Under the pieces are notes generated by a model. It was not told the origin of the DNA. It made no database searches and was given only the letters and a program-made list of their open reading frames with translations. From the NCBI GenBank assembly GCA_050180895.1, contig JBFXDS010000002.1, positions 661,131 to 725,130 of the forward strand: a stretch of 64,000 nt of DNA. Reading direction: 5' to 3'. Origin of the DNA: JBGPEQ01 sp050180895 (GTDB lineage Bacteria > Pseudomonadota > Alphaproteobacteria > Dongiales > Dongiaceae). Shown here in pieces: positions 9,294 to 17,916 of this stretch. Within the stretch, counting starts at the first letter, position 1, and each line of letters starts with the position of its first letter. Made by a program: the position numbers and the translations under genes.

Positions 9294-10264
9294 TGGCCGC
9301 TGCCGACGTCCTGTCCATCCACGACCTCAGCATCGACTTCCAGACGCCGCGCGGGCTGGTGCACGCGCTCCGCGGCGTGAGCCTCGCGGTCCCGCGCGGC
9401 AGCATCGTCGGCATCGTCGGCGAGAGCGGCTCCGGCAAGTCCACCCTGTCGCTCGCTGCCATGGGGCTGCTGCCGGAGAACGCCGTGATCGGCGGCGGGC
9501 GGATCCTATTCGACGGCGCCGACGTGCTGACGATGGACAAGACGCAGCTCCGCGACCTGCGAGGCCGCCGCATGTCCATGGTCTTCCAGGATCCGATGAC
9601 ATCGCTCAACCCGGTGCTCTCCATCGGCACGCAGATGGTCGACATCCAGTACCGCGACCGCGCGGCGAACGCGGAGAAGCGCCGGAAGGCCGCGGCCATG
9701 CTGCGCCGCGTCGGCATCCCCGATCCGGAGCAGCGGCTCGGCCGCTACCCACACGAGTTCAGCGGCGGCATGCGCCAGCGCATCGCCATCGCCATGGGCC
9801 TGCTCGGCAACCCCGAGCTGCTGATCGCCGACGAGCCGACGACCGCGCTCGACGTCACGCTGGAGGCGCAGATCATCCACCTGCTGCGCGAGCTGCGCCG
9901 CGAGTTCCGCGGCTCGATCATGTTCATCTCGCACAATCTCGGCCTGATCGCCGAGCTGTGCGACCAAGTGGTGATCCTCTATGCCGGCGAGGTGGTCGAG
10001 CAGGGCACGGTCCACGACATCTTCCACCGCCCGCGCCACCCCTATACCGAGGCGCTGCTGGTCTGCGACCCGGCCCGGATCGACGAGGTCCGGCGCGAGC
10101 TGCCGACCATCTCCGGCGAGGTTCCGAACCTGCTGCAGACGCCCGCGGGCTGCGTCTTCGCACCGCGCTGCGCGAAGGTGTTCGATCGCTGCCGCGCGCA
10201 GCGGCCGGCCGATCACGCGATCGGCGCCACGCAGTCGGCGCGCTGCCATCTGGCGACGGCATGA
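9293..10264 (+). CDS. ABC transporter ATP-binding protein, DppD/OppD type
   Basis: 323 residues from ATG 9293, overlapping the permease stop in TGATG. Walker A GESGSGKST, signature FSGGMRQR, Walker B LLIADEPTTALD and the switch His (FISHNLG) are all present. The C-terminal oligopeptide/dipeptide transporter extension (TPAGCVFAPRCAKVFDRC) carries the cysteines that often bind an Fe-S cluster in this subfamily. Energises peptide import. Confidence 0.94.
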   Translation: MAAADVLSIHDLSIDFQTPRGLVHALRGVSLAVPRGSIVGIVGESGSGKSTLSLAAMGLLPENAVIGGGRILFDGADVLTMDKTQLRDLRGRRMSMVFQDPMTSLNPVLSIGTQMVDIQYRDRAANAEKRRKAAAMLRRVGIPDPEQRLGRYPHEFSGGMRQRIAIAMGLLGNPELLIADEPTTALDVTLEAQIIHLLRELRREFRGSIMFISHNLGLIAELCDQVVILYAGEVVEQGTVHDIFHRPRHPYTEALLVCDPARIDEVRRELPTISGEVPNLLQTPAGCVFAPRCAKVFDRCRAQRPADHAIGATQSARCHLATA

Positions 10265-11250
10265 GCGCGCTCCTCGAGGTCGCCGATCTGCATGTGCGCT
10301 TCGCGGCGATGGGGCCGATCAAGGCGCGCCTCCTGGGTCTCGAGAACCGCTTTCTCGATGCCGTGCTCGGCGTCTCCTTCGCGGTGCGCGCCGGCACCAC
10401 CTTTGCCCTGGTCGGCGAGAGCGGCTCCGGCAAGAGCACGCTCGGCCGCGCCATCATCGGCCTAGTGCCGATCACCGGCGGGACGGTGACGTTCGACGGC
10501 CGCGCGCCGCTGGCGCAGGGCAGCGCCGGGCTCGTCGCCTATCGCCGCGACGTCGCCATGATGTTCCAGGATCCCGTCGCCAGCCTGAGCCCGCGCCTGT
10601 CCGTGAAGTCGCTGGTCACCGAACCGTTCGCCATCCACGGCCTCAAGGGCCGGGAGCTCGACGCCGAGGCCCGGCGGCTGCTGTCGCTCGTCGGCCTGCC
10701 GGCCGATTTCACCGGCCGCTATCCGCACCAGCTGTCCGGCGGCCAGGCGCGGCGCGTCGGCGTCGCCCGCGCGCTCGCCCTGTCGCCCAAGCTGATCATC
10801 GCCGACGAGCCGACCGCCGGCCTCGACGTCTCCGTGCAGGGCGAGATCCTCAATCTGCTCACGCGCCTGCAGCGCGAGCTCGGCCTGACCTACATCATCA
10901 TCACCCACAACCTGGCGGTGGTCCGTCATGTCAGCGACGAGATGGCGGTCATGTATATGGGCCGCTTCGTCGAGCAGGGGCAGACGCACGCCATCTTCGC
11001 CCGGGCCGCGCATCCCTACACGCACGGGCTGCTCGCCGCCCAGCCGCTGCCCGACCCGGACAAGCGGCGCGGCAATGTCGAGCTGCAGGGCGAGGTCCCC
11101 AGCCTGGCGCGGCGGCCGTCCGGCTGCGAGTTCCACACCCGCTGCCCGCACGCGCAGCCGACCTGCCGGAGCCAACGCCCAGAACCGAATCTGACGGCGC
11201 CCGGCCACGTCCATCGTTGCCACTTCCCGCTCGTGCCGGCCGCGGCTTAG
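10261..11250 (+). CDS. ABC transporter ATP-binding protein, DppF/OppF type
   Basis: 329 residues, with its ATG overlapping the dppD-type stop by 4 bp (ATGA). Walker A GESGSGKST, signature LSGGQARR (the usual Q-Q-R is Q-A-R), Walker B LIIADEPTAGLD and the C-terminal oligopeptide-transporter extension (RPSGCEFHTRCPHAQPTC) are visible. Last gene of the importer operon; it converges with and overlaps the next minus-strand gene by 4 bp, so there is no room for an intergenic terminator. Confidence 0.94.
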   Translation: MSALLEVADLHVRFAAMGPIKARLLGLENRFLDAVLGVSFAVRAGTTFALVGESGSGKSTLGRAIIGLVPITGGTVTFDGRAPLAQGSAGLVAYRRDVAMMFQDPVASLSPRLSVKSLVTEPFAIHGLKGRELDAEARRLLSLVGLPADFTGRYPHQLSGGQARRVGVARALALSPKLIIADEPTAGLDVSVQGEILNLLTRLQRELGLTYIIITHNLAVVRHVSDEMAVMYMGRFVEQGQTHAIFARAAHPYTHGLLAAQPLPDPDKRRGNVELQGEVPSLARRPSGCEFHTRCPHAQPTCRSQRPEPNLTAPGHVHRCHFPLVPAAA

Positions 11251-12053
11251 GCGACCTCCGGATATCCGGCGGCAAGCGCGGCGTTCTCCAGCTCGATGAT
11301 GCGGTCATAGTCCGCAAGCGGCAGCGTCGCGACACCCGTCAGCAGCAGGGCCTCGCGCACGGTCGCCAGCGCCGGGTCGGCCACGGTGCGCGCCAGGCCG
11401 CCGCGCAGCCGCCGGAGCTGCTCGCCGTCCGCCCCGCCGCGCGTCACATAGGGCAGGCCGGGCGCTGCGGCCGTGTGGCACAGCACGCGCGTGCCGACGA
11501 GCGCCGCCGGCCGGTAGCGGGCGACGAGCGCATGGGTCACGCAGTCGATGGCGGCAACATCGGCGCGGCCCGATGCCACCAGCTCGATGCTGGCGATGTG
11601 GCCGCCGCTGATCTCGACCCGGCCGAAGAAGCGGCCGCGCCCGGCGAGCGGCGCGACCAGCGCGCGCAGCGCGTTGCAGCCCGACTGCGAGTCCGCCGCG
11701 TTGATCGCGCAATGTGATCCCCGGAGGTCGCCGATCTCGGCGGCGGGATGCCCGGCGCCGACGAGCACGACGCTGCAATAGCGCGGCCCCGCGCAGCCCG
11801 CGGCGGCGTAGCACGGCGTCGCCACCAACCGCACCCGTCCGGTTAACGCATGGGTCAGCGGATAGCCGCAGCTCTGCGAGAACAGGAGATCGGGCGACAG
11901 CCAGATCTCCTGATAGCGAGGTCGGCGGTCCAGCAAGTCCGGGACATCGGCGATTCCCTCGCGCCGGAAGGCCCGCGCCAACCCTTGCCACCATGCGTCC
12001 GTTGCCCCGCGCAACTCCGGCAGGTCGTACATGGGCAGGCTGGCGAGTGCCAT
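11247..12053 (-). CDS. PhnD-like phosphate/phosphonate-type substrate-binding protein without signal peptide
   Basis: 268 residues starting MALASLPMYDLPELRGATDAWW. The fold is that of PhnD/TauA-type periplasmic binding proteins: LVATPCYAAAGC, DLRGSHCAINAADSQSGCNALRALV, GGHIASIELVASGRADVAAIDCVTHAL and a terminal ATVREALLLTGV segment. There is no export signal, and no transporter permease or ATPase follows. Such leaderless members occur as stand-alone proteins, perhaps sensors or enzymes. Downstream of the XRE and GFA genes with only 16 bp separating it from the latter, so probably their operon partner. Confidence 0.85.
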   Translation of the reverse strand: MALASLPMYDLPELRGATDAWWQGLARAFRREGIADVPDLLDRRPRYQEIWLSPDLLFSQSCGYPLTHALTGRVRLVATPCYAAAGCAGPRYCSVVLVGAGHPAAEIGDLRGSHCAINAADSQSGCNALRALVAPLAGRGRFFGRVEISGGHIASIELVASGRADVAAIDCVTHALVARYRPAALVGTRVLCHTAAAPGLPYVTRGGADGEQLRRLRGGLARTVADPALATVREALLLTGVATLPLADYDRIIELENAALAAGYPEVA

Positions 12054-12069
12054 CGTCCGCCGAGTCCGC

Positions 12070-12516
12070 TCAGCCCATCGATCCCGGCGACTTCCGCAAG
12101 CGGTCGGCGATTTTGTAGTAGTCGCCCCTGTGGTCGACGAAGATGTGGCGGATGGACCTCAGTTTCGTCGGCGCATCGAGCGTGCCGGCAGCGATGCCGA
12201 TGGCCCCGCTCTTCAGCCGCTCCCAGAACAGGCTCGAGCCGCACTCCTTGCAGAAGCCGCGCCGCGCGGCGTTCGACGAGCGGTACCATTTGAGGCTCCG
12301 GTAGCCAGTGATCGAGATGTCCTTGGCGGCGGCGCTCGAGTAGGCGCCGTAGTGGCCATGGAACTTGCGGCACTGGCCGCAATGGCAGTTGACCACCTGG
12401 CGCAGCGGCCCGCGCACCTCGTAGCGCACGGCGCCACACAGGCAGGAGCCGGTGGCGGTCGGCTTCCTCCCGGCGGCGGGGCGCGCCGCTCCCTTCCTGG
12501 CTCCCGTCCTAGCCAT
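12070..12516 (-). CDS. GFA (glutathione-dependent formaldehyde-activating enzyme-like) zinc protein
   Basis: 148 residues from ATG 12516, which follows GGGGAGG by 7 bases. After a basic, Ala-rich N-terminus of about 20 residues comes the GFA/CENP-V zinc fold with its cysteine sets: CLCGAVRYEV, CHCGQCRKFHG and FCKECGSSLFW. The family binds zinc through these cysteines; glutathione or S-hydroxymethylglutathione is the known ligand of one member, but most are uncharacterised. The start overlaps the stop of the upstream XRE regulator by 8 bp. Confidence 0.9.
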   Translation of the reverse strand: MARTGARKGAARPAAGRKPTATGSCLCGAVRYEVRGPLRQVVNCHCGQCRKFHGHYGAYSSAAAKDISITGYRSLKWYRSSNAARRGFCKECGSSLFWERLKSGAIGIAAGTLDAPTKLRSIRHIFVDHRGDYYKIADRLRKSPGSMG

Positions 12517-13399
12517 GACGTCCTCCCCTTCCCCTTGTCGTCTGTTCGCGCCGGTCGAGCTCGACCAGCAGCCGGCGCAGCAGTCCCGTGACATCCGGCG
12601 GCTGCACGATGGCGGCGCGGATGAGGCCGTCGAAGTGCTGCGTCAGCATGCGGATATACTCGGTGCCCGTGAAGACCAGATACATATGACCGACATAGAT
12701 GGCCGCCCGCTTCGGTCCGAAGACGGTGAGCGGGACCGAGTATCGCCGGACGCCATCATAGAGGAACCAGCGAAAGGTCGGATAGAGTTCGTCGGCGAGC
12801 CGGATCATCCATTCCAGCTGCTGGCGCCGCGCCAGCGCGCTCATCTCGCCCCAGATGCCCTCGCCGCGGGCAAAGCCCTCCACGCTCTGCACCGAACTGC
12901 AGACCTCCATGTCCGTCTCTGGCCGCCGCTGGTTGGCCAGACGCGCGTGCGCGGCCTCGATGCGTGACTCCGGGACCGGCCCGACATGGTCCCGATATTC
13001 GTAGCGGATGACCTCCTCGGTCTTCAGGAGGTCGGGCAGAGTCGATGGGATGTAGCGCACCTTGTAGCCGGCCGCCTCGGCATGCCAGCGCGTGAGCCGC
13101 TCGTCGGCGGGTGAATTGCCGCCCGGCTCTACCGTCAGCGGCTGCTCGATGATGGCCGGCGCCAGGGGACCCTCCTGGCTGAGCCCGAGAAGCCAGTCGA
13201 CGCTGACCTGCTGGTCGGCGGCGATGGCCGCCAGCGTCTCCGCCCGCGGCAGCCGGTCGTTCGCAGGCGACAGCACCTGCGCCAGCGTCGAGCGGTCGAT
13301 GCCGATGCGCTGCGCGAAGGTGGCGCGGCTCGCCCCGGATCGGGCGATCACGTCGGCAAGCCGCTGCCGGAAAATGCGAACCGTATCGCGCCGATCCAT
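12509..13399 (-). CDS. XRE-family transcriptional regulator with long C-terminal sensory domain
   Basis: 296 residues from ATG 13399; an upstream ATG at 13459 would add 20 residues. Residues ~8-65 form an HTH_3 helix-turn-helix (FRQRLADVIARSGASRATFAQRIGIDRSTLAQVLS, quoted in part as FAQRIGIDRSTLAQVL). The remaining ~220 residues (WHAEAAGYKVRYIPSTLPDL; YEYRDHVGPVPESRIE) are a ligand-type domain of unknown specificity that mentions no catalytic motif. Divergent from the desaturase gene with a 145-bp shared promoter region, so it may control that gene as well as its own operon. Confidence 0.88.
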   Translation of the reverse strand: MDRRDTVRIFRQRLADVIARSGASRATFAQRIGIDRSTLAQVLSPANDRLPRAETLAAIAADQQVSVDWLLGLSQEGPLAPAIIEQPLTVEPGGNSPADERLTRWHAEAAGYKVRYIPSTLPDLLKTEEVIRYEYRDHVGPVPESRIEAAHARLANQRRPETDMEVCSSVQSVEGFARGEGIWGEMSALARRQQLEWMIRLADELYPTFRWFLYDGVRRYSVPLTVFGPKRAAIYVGHMYLVFTGTEYIRMLTQHFDGLIRAAIVQPPDVTGLLRRLLVELDRREQTTRGRGGRHG

Positions 13400-13544
13400 T
13401 TTCGCCTGCAAACCGAAGCTTAGTTTTTGCAGGCTAGACTCTCTGTTGCACATTATCAACAGACGTCGCGAATGATGACTAAACGTTACGGTATATGCGC
13501 TTTCTCGCCTTGTTCGTGCGTCAGGCGTCGATACGATCCCCTAG

Positions 13545-14492
13545 ATGGCTGATTCTTACGAGTTTTCGGCGCCTCTGGTGGCGACGGATCGCGGCGCGGC
13601 GCGCCGCCGTCCGATGGTGGACTGGCCGACCGTCGGGGTCGGCGCCGGCGTCTACGGCGCCTACGGGTTGCTGACCTGGTTCCATGAAGTGCTGCCATGG
13701 TGGCTGATCTTGCCCCTCGGCGGATACATCGTGGCGCTCCATGGCTCGCTGCAGCACGAAGCCGCCCACGGCTATCCCTTCCGCTCGCGCTTCTGGAACA
13801 GCGCCTTCGTCTTCCCCTCGCTATGGCTGTGGCTGCCCTACACCCACTACCGCCACACGCATCTGCGGCACCATCGCGACGAGAGCCTCACCTCCCCCCT
13901 CGACGATCCCGAGTCCACCTACATCACCGCCGAAGCCCATGCGCGCATGCATCCTCTGCATCGTGCCTACCGGCGGGCCATGACCACGGTCGCCGGCCGG
14001 CTCGTTCTGGGTCCGCCCTACTTCGTGCTGCGCGTCTGGCTGCAGATGCTGCAGCGGCTGCGGTCGGGCGACTGGGTATATATGCGGCACTGGCTGATCC
14101 AGATCCCGGCCGCCGCGGTCGTTCTCTTGTGGGTTCTGGCCGTCTGCGGCATTCCGCTCTGGCAATATCTGCTGCTCTATGCCTGGCCGGGTTTGTCGTT
14201 GACCGTGCTGCGGTCGTATCTCGAGCATCAGTGGAGTGCGGACGTCCGCCACCGCACGGCGATCATCGAGGCCGGCCCGCTCATGGGCTTCCTCTACCTG
14301 CACAACAACCTGCACGCGCTCCATCACCTGGAGCCGGCGGTTGCCTGGCATCAGCGGCCGCGCCGCTTCCGCGAGCGCCGCAACGAGCTTCTCGCCGACA
14401 ACGGCGGTTACTACTATCGCGGCTATGGCGAGATCGTCGCGCGCTACCTGTTCCGACCGAAGGAGCCGCTGATCCATCCGGGGAATCTGTGA
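13545..14492 (+). CDS. Membrane fatty acid desaturase
   Basis: 315 residues with several hydrophobic helices. The three His boxes of the membrane di-iron desaturase/hydroxylase family are visible: HEAAH (~residue 71), HYRHTHLRHHRD (~residues 102-113) and HNNLHALHHLEP near the C-terminus. The family inserts double bonds or hydroxyl groups in acyl chains, using oxygen and a reductase partner not present nearby. Short for a desaturase but complete. Divergent from the XRE regulator. Substrate (acyl lipid or other) cannot be read from the sequence. Confidence 0.9.
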   Translation: MADSYEFSAPLVATDRGAARRRPMVDWPTVGVGAGVYGAYGLLTWFHEVLPWWLILPLGGYIVALHGSLQHEAAHGYPFRSRFWNSAFVFPSLWLWLPYTHYRHTHLRHHRDESLTSPLDDPESTYITAEAHARMHPLHRAYRRAMTTVAGRLVLGPPYFVLRVWLQMLQRLRSGDWVYMRHWLIQIPAAAVVLLWVLAVCGIPLWQYLLLYAWPGLSLTVLRSYLEHQWSADVRHRTAIIEAGPLMGFLYLHNNLHALHHLEPAVAWHQRPRRFRERRNELLADNGGYYYRGYGEIVARYLFRPKEPLIHPGNL

Positions 14493-14555
14493 GCCCCTTG
14501 CGGTACGTAGAGGGGAGCGGCGTCCGCCCCTACGGCGGATGGACTGGGATCATCG

Positions 14556-16397
14556 CTACTCCGCCGCCGACTTCGCCGGCTCTGCCGTCAGCACCTTCAG
14601 ATCGGCCTCGTTCAGCGTCTCCTTCTCCAGCAGCGCCTGTGCCGTGCGCTCGAGCACCGCGCGCTTGCTGCGCAGGATGCCGACGGCCTTGTCGAGCGCC
14701 TCCTGCACGATCCGGCGCACGGCCGTGTCGATCTCGCGCGCCGTCTCCTCGCTGTATTTGCGCTCCTGCGCGAACGACGGCGGCGGCGTGCCGAGGAAAC
14801 TGTGCGGCGCCTCCTCGAAGGTCACCGGCCCCAGCGACTCGACCATGCCGAAACGCGTGACCATGCTGCGGGCGATGTCCGTCGTCTTCGCGAGGTCGTC
14901 CGACGCCCCTGTCGACAGGTGGCCGAAGACGACGACCTCGGCCGCGCGCCCGCCGAGCAGCACGGCCATCCGGTTCTCCAGCTCCTCACGCGTCATCAGG
15001 TAGCGGTCCTCGGTCGGCCGCTGGATGGTATAGCCGAGCGAGCCGATGCCGCGCGGGATGATCGATACCTTGTGGACCTGGTCGCTGCCCGGCAGCGACA
15101 GGGCGACGAGCGCATGGCCCATCTCGTGATAGGCGACGATCTCGCGTTCCCGCGGATTGAGCAGGCGGTTGCGCTTCTCCAGACCGGCGACGATGCGCTC
15201 GATGGCGGCCGTGAAATCGGCCATGGTCACGGCATCGGCGCCGCGCCGCGTCGCACATAGCGCGGCCTCGTTCACGAGATTGGCAAGATCGGCGCCGCTG
15301 AAGCCCGGCGTCAGCGCGGCGATCTGCTCGGGATCGACGTCGGTGGCGAGCTTCGCCTTGCGCAGATGCACCTTGAGGATCTGCACCCTGCCGACTCGAT
15401 CGGGCTTGTCGACCAGGACCTGCCGGTCGAACCGTCCGGCCCGCAGCAGCGCCGGATCGAGGATCTCCGGGCGGTTGGTGGCAGCGAGCAGGACCAGCCC
15501 CTCGCGCGGATCGAAGCCGTCGAGCTCGGCCAACAGCTGATTCAGCGTCTGCTCCTTCTCGTCATGACCGCCGCCCCAGGGGAAGGCACCGCGCGCGCGG
15601 CCGAGCGCGTCGAGCTCGTCGATGAAGATGATGGCCGGCGCCTTGGCGCGCGCCTGCTCGAACAGGTCGCGCACGCGCGCGGCACCGACGCCGACGAACA
15701 TCTCGACGAACTCGGCGCCGCTGATGGAGAAGAACGGCACGCCGGCCTCGCCGGCCACGGCGCGCGCCAGCAGCGTCTTGCCGGTGCCCGGCGGCCCCAC
15801 CAGCAGCACGCCCTTGGGCATCCGACCGCCGAGGCGGCCGTATTTCTGTGGATCCTTCAGGAAAGCGACGATCTCCTGCAGCTCCGCCTTGGCCTCGTCG
15901 ACGCCGGCGACGTCGGCGAAGGTCACCTTGGTATCGGTCTCGACATAGACCTTGGCCTTGCTCTTGCCGACGGTCATGAAGCCGCCGCCGAAGCCCTGCT
16001 TCTCCGCGATCTTGCGGAAGACGAACATCCACAGGCCGAAGAAGATCAGGACCGGCAGCACCCAGGACAGGATGTCGCGCAGCAGCGCGCCGATGCCGCT
16101 CTCGGTGGCTGCGCGGTATTTGACCCCATATTTGTCGAGCTCGGCCGCAATGTCGGGCTCGACGCGCGTCGTGACGAACTCCGAGGGTTGGCCGGGCTGC
16201 GCGCCCTTGATCTTGCCCTGGATGTACTTGTCGGTGATGACGATGTCGTCGAGCTTGCCGTCGCGCAGATAGGTCTGGAACTGGCTGTAGGGAAGCGGCT
16301 CGACCTGCTGGTATCCCTGCCAGATCGTCTGCAGCAGCAGGATGCCGAACACGGCCGCCAGAACGTACCAGAGATTGTATTGGATCTTCTTGTCCAT
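14556..16397 (-). CDS. ftsH: FtsH-type ATP-dependent zinc metalloprotease (paralogue)
   Basis: 613 residues from ATG 16397, preceded by GAGGAGG. Membrane helices lie near residues 8-26 and 108-128. Walker A GPPGTGKT is at 201-208, Walker B IFIDE at 257-261, the AAA second region of homology near ATNRPEILDPALLRAGRFDR (305-325) and the zinc site HEMGH at 424-428 with the downstream Asp in STGASDD. FtsH degrades membrane and short-lived cytosolic proteins. Two deviations, HEMGH where HEAGH is usual and AFPWGGGHDE in the pore-proximal loop, suggest a secondary FtsH, not the housekeeping copy. Confidence 0.95.
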   Translation of the reverse strand: MDKKIQYNLWYVLAAVFGILLLQTIWQGYQQVEPLPYSQFQTYLRDGKLDDIVITDKYIQGKIKGAQPGQPSEFVTTRVEPDIAAELDKYGVKYRAATESGIGALLRDILSWVLPVLIFFGLWMFVFRKIAEKQGFGGGFMTVGKSKAKVYVETDTKVTFADVAGVDEAKAELQEIVAFLKDPQKYGRLGGRMPKGVLLVGPPGTGKTLLARAVAGEAGVPFFSISGAEFVEMFVGVGAARVRDLFEQARAKAPAIIFIDELDALGRARGAFPWGGGHDEKEQTLNQLLAELDGFDPREGLVLLAATNRPEILDPALLRAGRFDRQVLVDKPDRVGRVQILKVHLRKAKLATDVDPEQIAALTPGFSGADLANLVNEAALCATRRGADAVTMADFTAAIERIVAGLEKRNRLLNPREREIVAYHEMGHALVALSLPGSDQVHKVSIIPRGIGSLGYTIQRPTEDRYLMTREELENRMAVLLGGRAAEVVVFGHLSTGASDDLAKTTDIARSMVTRFGMVESLGPVTFEEAPHSFLGTPPPSFAQERKYSEETAREIDTAVRRIVQEALDKAVGILRSKRAVLERTAQALLEKETLNEADLKVLTAEPAKSAAE

Positions 16398-16722
16398 GGA
16401 GCCTCCTCGACCGGCCCGAGCCGATTCCCATCGATCGCGCCGCCCCAGCTTACCCGGCGGGCAGTCCCGTCGCCACAACCCGGACCGGAAGGCCAAACGG
16501 GTCGCGCCGCGGGTCCAGGGCATGAGCTCTCTCAACATTGCCGTCCTCCGGATGGTTTGGCCATCGCCTCGTCCCGCGCCCGTCGTTCGGCATCCGGCAC
16601 GGTCTAACCCGGAGTTGGGAACCGGCGCTGCGGTTCAAGAGATCGGCGTACGAGAACAGCACGGCGGCTGTCTCCATCCGAGGCATCTGCTATCCTTCCA
16701 ACGTTCGGCAACGGGGGACGGC
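16398..16722. other. 325-bp divergent intergenic region between ftsH and the M24 gene
   Basis: Both neighbouring genes are transcribed away from this stretch, so their promoters must lie here. I see no clear operator, repeat or small gene; the only clear signals are the two ribosome binding sites at its edges. Confidence 0.5.
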
Positions 16723-17913
16723 ATGCAGATGTATTTTCCGCGCGATGAGTACGAGGCGCGCTGGCGCAAGGTGGATGCGGGGCTGCAGCGGCGCGGCCTC
16801 GAAGCGGCCGTCGTCTGGGGCCGCTCCGGTGGCGGCTACGAGCGCTGCGGCGATGTGCTCTATCTGACCAACTACTACGGCACCCATTCCGGCCAGGGGC
16901 TGGACACCCCCGTGTCGACCGCGCGCGGCATCGGCGCGGTCCTGCTGCGGCGGGGCGAAGAGCCTGAGCTGATGGCGGACGAGCCGGACCCGAACCCCGA
17001 CCTCATCGCCACCTCGCGCATCCACTGGAGCAAGAACACGATCCGCGGCGTCGCCGATCTGCTGCGCGCGCGGCGCGTCGCCGGCCCGGTCGGCTTCGTC
17101 GGCTCCGATTTCTTTCCGATGAAGTACTGGACCCAGCTGCAGGCGATGGCGCCGGACATCGTCTGGCGCGTCGAGGACGACCTCGTCCGCGAGGCGCGGC
17201 TCATCAAGAGCCCGCGCGAGCTCGAGGCCATCCGCTTCGGCGGCGCCACGGCCTCGCGGGCGCTGGTCAAGCTCATGGACGGCCTGCGCGCCGGCAAGAA
17301 GGAGGCGGAAGCCGCGGCCGACGCGGCGGCCGAGGTCGTGCGCGGCGGCGGCCATGTGCACATGATCCCGGTCAATCACGGCGATCAGATGCGCTACTTC
17401 ACGCGCGACCCGCTCAACGGCTACAGCCAGGACGCGCCGAAGCCCGGCGACCTCGTGCGCGGCTGGGTCTATGGCCCGATGTTCCAGGGCTACTGGATCG
17501 ATCCCGGGCGCACCGCCGTCTGCGGCGGTGCCCGCCCCAGCAATTCGCAGAAGCATCTCGTCGAATCCTGCGTCGGCATCGTCGAGAAGCTGATCGAGAA
17601 GATCAGGCCCGGCCTCCGGATGGGCGAGCTGGCGGCGATTGGCGACAAGGCGGTTGCCGAGTTCGGCGGCGTCAAGGATCAGGCGGCGGAGAAGTGGCCG
17701 CATTACGGACACGGCCTCGGACTGTTCTTCGAGAAGCCCTACATCTCCACCGTCATGGGCACGGAGGACGTGGAATTCGCCGAAGGCATGGTCATGGGCG
17801 TCGAGGCGTTCCTGTCCACGCCGGGCGTCGGCAGCGCCGGCTTCGAGCAGAACGTGATCGTCACCGCGAGCGGTGCCGAGCTGATCACGCCCGCGCCGAG
17901 CGTGTGGTGGTGA
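16723..17913 (+). CDS. M24/creatinase-like protein (pita-bread fold)
   Basis: 396 residues from ATG 16723, after GGGGGACG. The creatinase N-domain occupies residues 1-155 and the M24 pita-bread domain ~162-390. H330 (HYGHGLGL), E361 (GVEAF) and E375 (GFEQN) are present, and D260 (YWIDPGRT) is kept, but the first metal Asp of true M24 peptidases is replaced in WVYGPMFQGY (around Y250). Creatinase also lacks that metal site, and the local spacing resembles it. Length is that of creatinase (~400 aa). A hydrolase of a methylated or guanidino compound is therefore as likely as a Xaa-Pro peptidase. It ends 3 bp before the converging mttB stop. Confidence 0.85.
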   Translation: MQMYFPRDEYEARWRKVDAGLQRRGLEAAVVWGRSGGGYERCGDVLYLTNYYGTHSGQGLDTPVSTARGIGAVLLRRGEEPELMADEPDPNPDLIATSRIHWSKNTIRGVADLLRARRVAGPVGFVGSDFFPMKYWTQLQAMAPDIVWRVEDDLVREARLIKSPRELEAIRFGGATASRALVKLMDGLRAGKKEAEAAADAAAEVVRGGGHVHMIPVNHGDQMRYFTRDPLNGYSQDAPKPGDLVRGWVYGPMFQGYWIDPGRTAVCGGARPSNSQKHLVESCVGIVEKLIEKIRPGLRMGELAAIGDKAVAEFGGVKDQAAEKWPHYGHGLGLFFEKPYISTVMGTEDVEFAEGMVMGVEAFLSTPGVGSAGFEQNVIVTASGAELITPAPSVWW

Positions 17914-17916
17914 GGG

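Noticed and set aside
5808..11250. Calling the ABC cassette a specific nickel, glutathione or opine importer.
   Set aside because: The family 5 binding protein and ATPases cannot be assigned to one substrate from motifs; a general peptide-type importer is as far as the sequence goes.
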